Assembly: GCA_029879595.1 (NCBI GenBank)
Contig: JAOUPZ010000104.1
Location: 1-9,438, forward strand
Direction: 5' to 3'
DNA length: 9,438 nucleotides
Source of the DNA: Deltaproteobacteria bacterium
GTDB lineage: Bacteria > SAR324 > JACQKK01
Under the pieces are notes generated by a model. The model was not told where the DNA came from and did not search any database. It saw only the letters and a program-made list of their open reading frames with translations. Below are positions 6,599-9,438 of the stretch, in pieces. How positions within the stretch are numbered: position 1 is the stretch's first letter; each line of letters starts with the position of its first letter. Both the position numbers and the translations under genes were made by a program.

Positions 6599-7294
6599 AT
6601 GACTGAGAATAAACTCGAAGGATTCGAGGATTTCGAAAATATACTGGGAGATGCCGACAGCGGCGGGGATGCAGAGCTCTCCGGGGGACTGGATGATATT
6701 CTGGGCGATTCCGGGGGAGCCCCTCCGGGAACGGCCATGGAGGAAGGCGATTCCGAACTGGATTCTTTCTTTGAAGACCTCTCCACCATAGACGACCTGG
6801 AGGTGCTCCAGGATGAGGAAGAGATGGTCCCCGCGCCTGAAGGCCCGATGGAACAGGCCCACGCGGACGAAGATGAAGAAGAGGAAGAAGAATACGAGCC
6901 GGCGCCTGCTGTCCAGAAGGAAAAGGCCAAACCGGCCAAGGCCGCCAAGCCGGCCAAGGAAAAAACAGGCCCGGGTTTCATCACCCGCACATTCAAACGG
7001 ATTGTTCTGCTGACCCTGCTGGCCGTTGTCGGTTACGCGGCCTACTGGGTGTTCACCCTGGTGTTCTTTTCCGAGGGCGAGGCCCCCAAGGAGTGGGGGG
7101 TTGAAGAAGTGGTAAAGGACGTTGAAAAAGCCGTGAAAGAGCTCACTCCGCCGGAAAAACCCCCGGTGGCCGAAGCTCCTCCCGAGCTTCCGCCTGAGCC
7201 CCCGCCCCAGCTTGAGCCCGAGCCCCCGCCCCGGCCCAAGCCCCGGCCATCCGCCCCAAGGCGGCTCCCCAGGGGAAATACAGCATCCAGGTAG
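6599..7294 (+). CDS. SPOR-family envelope protein, N-terminal part (frame broken)
   Basis: This frame encodes 231 residues up to a TAG at 7292-7294. Residues 1-105 are strongly acidic and disordered-looking, with a run of Asp/Glu at 90-100. Residues 108-122 are a Lys/Ala/Pro-rich stretch (KAKPAKAAKPAK). A single transmembrane helix spans about 135-157 after the basic TFKR, giving a cytoplasmic N-terminus and periplasmic C-terminus. Residues 183-220 are a proline-rich linker (PPELPPEPPPQ). The last residues (RRLPRGNTASR) look like out-of-frame reading. The next frame encodes tandem SPOR repeats, so the intact product is almost certainly one protein of about 384 residues with the topology of FtsN-type division proteins. 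The ATG has AAAAGG five bases upstream. The acidic tail contains two ILGD motifs (residues 15-18 and 34-37), perhaps a docking motif. Confidence 0.8.
   Translation: MTENKLEGFEDFENILGDADSGGDAELSGGLDDILGDSGGAPPGTAMEEGDSELDSFFEDLSTIDDLEVLQDEEEMVPAPEGPMEQAHADEDEEEEEEYEPAPAVQKEKAKPAKAAKPAKEKTGPGFITRTFKRIVLLTLLAVVGYAAYWVFTLVFFSEGEAPKEWGVEEVVKDVEKAVKELTPPEKPPVAEAPPELPPEPPPQLEPEPPPRPKPRPSAPRRLPRGNTASR
7216..7291 (+). other. Window in which the reading frame must shift
   Basis: The upstream frame is open to the TAG at 7292. The SPOR frame is open only after a TGA at 7213-7215. A ribosome making the full protein must therefore change frame within these 76 bases, a C-rich proline-coding stretch. One extra C in the run at 7254-7257 would read S-A-P-K-A-A-P-Q-G-K-Y-S-I-Q-V without a break. 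No classical slippery heptamer was seen. Confidence 0.7.
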
Positions 7295-7755
7295 CCTTGT
7301 GCCTGTTCGACTCATGCGTGGAAACCTACACCAGGTACCTGGAATCGAAGAAATACAGCACCAAGGTAACCCGCAAGACTGTGCGCTCCGAGGCCTTTGA
7401 AATATTTTCCGGCACAGCCTTCAACGACAAGGAGGAAGCCCAGGACTTTGCCAACAGGATCAACCGCGAGCACAGCATGGAAGGTCATGCCTATATATTC
7501 CGGGAAAAGGGCAGTCATCATATCTCCCTGGGTGGATTCCCCGATCTGAATCGCGCCAACGGAGTCCGTGACGCCCTGAACGAACGGTATGCCGGCGAGG
7601 TGTTCTTCACCATCAGGCTGACCACCCTGCCCTACAAGCTGCGCTCGGTAAGCGCGGGAAGCTATGCCACCCGCCGGGAGGCAGACAAGCACCTGCGCCG
7701 GCTGCGCTCACTGGACAGCCGTTTCAAGGGTGCCTTCATAGTCACCAAAAAATAA
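7216..7755 (+). CDS. SPOR-family envelope protein, C-terminal tandem SPOR repeats
   Basis: This frame follows the N-terminal half in a different register and ends at TAA 7753-7755. The first SPOR repeat starts at about 7276 with GKYSIQVALCLFDSC, where YSIQVA is the usual first beta strand. It includes a helix (VETYTRYLESKKY) and FEIFSGTAFNDKEEAQDFANRI. The second runs from HHISLGGFPDLNRANGV to SAGSYATRREADKHLRRL and ends at the C-terminus. SPOR domains bind denuded peptidoglycan glycans at the division septum. The only nearby start in this frame is a TTG at 7297, which would cut off the first strand, has no good ribosome site and would leave the domain in the cytoplasm. It is therefore read as the continuation of the 6599 gene, interrupted by a real mutation, an assembly error or recoding. 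A GC hairpin follows the stop. Confidence 0.75.
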   Translation, partial: ARAPAPAQAPAIRPKAAPQGKYSIQVALCLFDSCVETYTRYLESKKYSTKVTRKTVRSEAFEIFSGTAFNDKEEAQDFANRINREHSMEGHAYIFREKGSHHISLGGFPDLNRANGVRDALNERYAGEVFFTIRLTTLPYKLRSVSAGSYATRREADKHLRRLRSLDSRFKGAFIVTKK

Positions 7756-7760
7756 CCTGA

Positions 7761-7782
7761 CCGCCCGGGTTTTTCCGGGCGG
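7761..7782 (+). terminator. GC hairpin after the SPOR-protein gene
   Basis: CCGCCCGG (7761-7768) and CCGGGCGG (7775-7782) form a perfect eight-pair stem beginning five bases after the stop codon. The loop is GTTTTT. The T-run is in the loop and not after the stem, so it is a plausible but atypical terminator. It lies between convergent genes and could serve both directions. Confidence 0.5.
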
Positions 7783-7816
7783 GCCTCTGGCCAGCCGGCA
7801 GGGGCTGATCAAGGAT

Positions 7817-7840
7817 AAAGACGTCTTTGACCCTGGGTCA
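7817..7840. repeat. Two adjacent palindromes between convergent genes
   Basis: AAAGACGTCTTT (7817-7828) is a perfect 12-base palindrome. TGACCC (7828-7833) and GGGTCA (7835-7840) form a 13-base palindrome with one central base, sharing T7828 with the first. They sit 12 to 35 bases beyond the lipoprotein stop codon on its strand. They may be weak terminators or a protein-binding site. Confidence 0.5.
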
Positions 7841-7851
7841 CGCAGAAATAT

Positions 7852-8853
7852 TCACTGGACAATGTCCAGATCATCCCCGACCGGATACTCAAGCTCAACC
7901 GAACAATCCTTGCCCTTGGCGCTTGTCCTGGCCTTGCCCCTGTCGGGAGGGCCGAACATTATTACCCAGGCCGTGCTTCCATTATCGCCAACCTTCTTTT
8001 CCAGGGTCGCCCGCTCATCTTTATACCGGGAGGTGACCTGCACTTTTTCCTTGGGCTTAAATCCTTTTATCCAGATGGCCACCACATAGGGTGTTGCCAC
8101 CTCTACCGAGATATGGCAGCCTCCCTTTCCGGAGGCTTCAATGGGGAATGGAATATGCCTTGCCTTGGCCTTTGCACCCGAGGCTGGATCATAAACCGTC
8201 ACCTCAAACGGCTCTCCGGGAATGAATCCGGATGCCACCACGCCTTGCATGGAAGGGCCGTTGGTCAACTGCAAATCCCCCTGGTCATTTATCTCCAGTT
8301 TGTCCACCAGATACTTTTCCCGTTTTTTCTGCCAAAACTCCACCTTCGTCCCGGGTTTGAAGCCTCCAGGCTTCATGTTGTAGACAATAGTAGTCGCCCC
8401 GTTGCCCTTGTTCCTGAATTTTTCAGAAAGCTTCATTGAAAGGCCTTCTGTGCCCTTCGCATCCCAGTCAAAGACTGGTGTTGCTGCCGGGGCCGCGCCT
8501 TTGGGGTCCACTTTGGTTACCGTACCAGGCGCGCATTCAACACTGATATTCACTTTAAAATATTCACCACATACCCTTAGATACGAATACACAGACTCCC
8601 CTTCTTTGGTGACTTCGATCAGGAAATAGTCCTGACACCCTGGTTGCTCCATGCCTGCCTTTTTCAAACAGGTGGAATAATGATTCACGCTCACGGGTGG
8701 CAGCTGCCGGTTGTGCTTTCCCACAAGCATTGATTTGCAGCCCGCCAGCCCCAAAAGAACGGCGATTAACAGTATGGGCAATGCCGGAAAAAACGGTTTG
8801 GAAGATTCGTCTGTCTTTGGCGATATTTTATTATTTCCGCCTAGTGCTTTCAT
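7852..8853 (-). CDS. Unrecognised lipoprotein with repeated GFxPG motifs
   Basis: This encodes 333 residues from the ATG at 8853, chosen because AGGAG lies six bases upstream; an ATG ten codons earlier (8883) lacks such a site. A charged N-terminal stretch (1-19) precedes a hydrophobic segment (21-38) and a lipobox LAGC with Cys39, so the protein is predicted to be exported and lipid-anchored, with Lys at +2. I do not recognise the family. The mature part has six further cysteines (62, 73, 95, 107, 246, 317) that could form disulfides. Three similar motifs stand out: GFKPGTKV (164-171), GFIPGEPF (209-216) and GFKPKEKV (264-271). Each is followed by beta-strand-like sequence, and after the first and third a DQG or DNG turn, resembling repeated small beta-sandwich modules of secreted proteins. 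An acidic Asp-rich end (GDDLDIVQ) closes it. It faces the SPOR gene and is probably monocistronic. Confidence 0.75.
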   Translation of the reverse strand: MKALGGNNKISPKTDESSKPFFPALPILLIAVLLGLAGCKSMLVGKHNRQLPPVSVNHYSTCLKKAGMEQPGCQDYFLIEVTKEGESVYSYLRVCGEYFKVNISVECAPGTVTKVDPKGAAPAATPVFDWDAKGTEGLSMKLSEKFRNKGNGATTIVYNMKPGGFKPGTKVEFWQKKREKYLVDKLEINDQGDLQLTNGPSMQGVVASGFIPGEPFEVTVYDPASGAKAKARHIPFPIEASGKGGCHISVEVATPYVVAIWIKGFKPKEKVQVTSRYKDERATLEKKVGDNGSTAWVIMFGPPDRGKARTSAKGKDCSVELEYPVGDDLDIVQ

Positions 8854-8859
8854 CTCATT

Positions 8860-8864
8860 CTCCT
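8860..8864 (-). promoter_or_regulatory. Ribosome site deciding the lipoprotein start
   Basis: AGGAG on the minus strand, six bases before the ATG at 8853, preceded by an A-run. It favours this start over the upstream in-frame ATG at 8883, which itself sits in a small hairpin (CTCTG 8876-8880, CAGAG 8885-8889). Confidence 0.7.
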
Positions 8865-9024
8865 TTTTCAAACAACTCTGCATTCAGAGCCTGTGGATTG
8901 TTCCGCCAAGCCTGCCTTCAGGTATCATCTTTTTTGTAGGAGTCCCCTTTTTCAGAAGACCTTTCCGGGGGCCATGCGGTCCGGAGAGGCGAGTTTATCT
9001 GCGCGTAATTGAATAATAATACGG

Positions 9025-9054
9025 AAAATATCAAGGCTGGTTTGCATGCGTCAA
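9025..9054 (-). promoter_or_regulatory. Candidate sigma-70 promoter for the lipoprotein gene
   Basis: On the minus strand TTGACG (9054-9049, five of six matches) is followed after 18 bases by TATTTT (9030-9025, four of six). The surrounding sequence is AT-rich and the site lies between cyaY and the lipoprotein gene in the right direction. Confidence 0.4.
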
Positions 9055-9096
9055 GCTAAACATCAGAATGCACCACATGCCTGTGCGGCAGGATTG

Positions 9097-9110
9097 GCAG
9101 GAATACCTGC
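9097..9110. repeat. Small hairpin downstream of cyaY
   Basis: GCAGG (9097-9101) and CCTGC (9106-9110) form a five-pair stem with a four-base loop, 43 bases past the cyaY stop. It lacks a T-run on the minus strand, so it is only a weak terminator candidate. Confidence 0.35.
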
Positions 9111-9152
9111 AAGACCATTTTATGTAAACCCCCCGCCCGCCTGGGTGAGGCT

Positions 9153-9437
9153 TCAGGCGAAAAACTTAATTTGCAGACCGGCATGGGTTGCCAGCAGCCC
9201 CTGGAGATGAGAGAGCAGTTCCAGGCCCTCCCCCTTGTCATCCAGCCAGACCCCTTGTGATAAATCGAAATTGTAATGATAGGCCCGGCCCAGCGAGGCC
9301 ACCGCCAGCCAGAGTTGTTTTACGGCGGGTTGCTGGCTGAGAATCCAGCGCGCCCCCCCGGACAGACTGATGGTGAGTGCCCCCTGTGACATCTCGCACT
9401 CGGCCTGATCAGGGTCAATTTCATCGAAGGCGTTTTC
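9153..9437 (-). CDS. cyaY: Frataxin-like iron-binding protein CyaY, 5' partial
   Basis: The frame enters from the right edge of the window; 94 residues are present, and by comparison with the 106-residue E. coli protein roughly 18-20 N-terminal residues are missing. The ATG at 9392 is internal: the residues before it (NAFDEIDPDQAECE) continue the frataxin fold. CyaY binds iron weakly through acidic residues and modulates Fe-S cluster assembly on IscU/IscS. Visible family features are the acidic first helix end (E6, D8, D10, E13, E15 of the partial protein), the strand GALTISLSGGARWILSQQP, the conserved QLWLA at about 41-45, YHYNFDL and VWLDD, and the final helix and strand. The upstream isc context is outside the window. 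The stop is a TGA, and no strong terminator follows. Confidence 0.88.
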   Translation of the reverse strand, partial: ENAFDEIDPDQAECEMSQGALTISLSGGARWILSQQPAVKQLWLAVASLGRAYHYNFDLSQGVWLDDKGEGLELLSHLQGLLATHAGLQIKFFA

Positions 9438-9438
9438 T

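Larger units (their letters stand above)
8854..9152. other. Intergenic region, cyaY / lipoprotein
   Basis: There are about 299 bases without a gene. On the minus strand it contains the probable lipoprotein promoter (9054-9025) and a leader of some 165 bases. Past the cyaY stop there are short hairpins: CACA/TGTG (9074-9085) and GCAGG/CCTGC (9097-9110). The heptamer GGCAGGA is repeated at 9087-9093 and 9096-9102. None of the hairpins has a clear T-tract on the minus strand. No open frame here looks real. Confidence 0.5.

Noticed and set aside
7250..7262. Programmed -1 frameshift heptamer at the CCCCAAGG stretch
   Set aside because: It does not fit the X-XXY-YYZ pattern in the zero frame and no stimulatory stem was clear; simple base loss in a C-run is the more economical explanation.
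6401..7315. 304-codon minus-strand frame opposite the SPOR-protein gene
   Set aside because: An artefact of the acidic and proline-rich codons on the plus strand, read as Phe/Leu and Gly runs.
1..9438. CRISPR array, tRNA, rRNA, insertion sequence or defence system
   Set aside because: No regularly spaced repeats, cloverleaf arms, transposase motifs or defence domains were seen on either strand.

Overview
This is a GC-rich bacterial chromosomal segment with eight recognisable genes. Frataxin (CyaY) at the right edge points to a proteobacterium. Nothing in the window fixes the lineage further, although the gene order matches no model genome I know. No insertion sequence, CRISPR array, prophage gene, tRNA or rRNA is visible.

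Layout. (1) Bases 2-1450, plus strand: the 3' part of a FlK-type hotdog thioesterase, then the ribosome-associated GTPase Obg/CgtA. (2) Bases 1447-4784, minus strand: alaS and a DUF2062 membrane protein, joined by an ATGA stop/start overlap. The DUF2062 stop codon overlaps the obg stop codon, so the two units converge with no spacer. (3) Bases 4785-5216: a gene-free divergent interval. (4) Bases 5217-6110, plus strand: an EamA/DMT-family exporter. (5) Bases 6111-6598: a long non-coding stretch holding a strong 62-nt imperfect inverted repeat (6203-6264), an AT-rich island with a TATAAT box, and a GC palindrome just before the next gene. (6) Bases 6599-7755, plus strand: a membrane-anchored cell-envelope protein with an acidic cytoplasmic tail, one transmembrane helix, a proline-rich linker and two C-terminal SPOR repeats. 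In this sequence it is split between two frames; a one-base shift in the proline-rich linker would restore it. (7) Bases 7756-7851: a convergent spacer with three palindromes. (8) Bases 7852-8853, minus strand: an unrecognised lipoprotein with three spaced GFxPG-like motifs. (9) Bases 9153-9437, minus strand: cyaY, cut by the window edge.

How the genes work together. Most are housekeeping: tRNA charging, ribosome assembly, iron homeostasis, and envelope or division. The thioesterase, exporter and lipoprotein look like accessory functions. I see no coherent multi-gene novel system. The best leads are the split SPOR gene, the structured intergenic element at 6203-6264, and the orphan lipoprotein.
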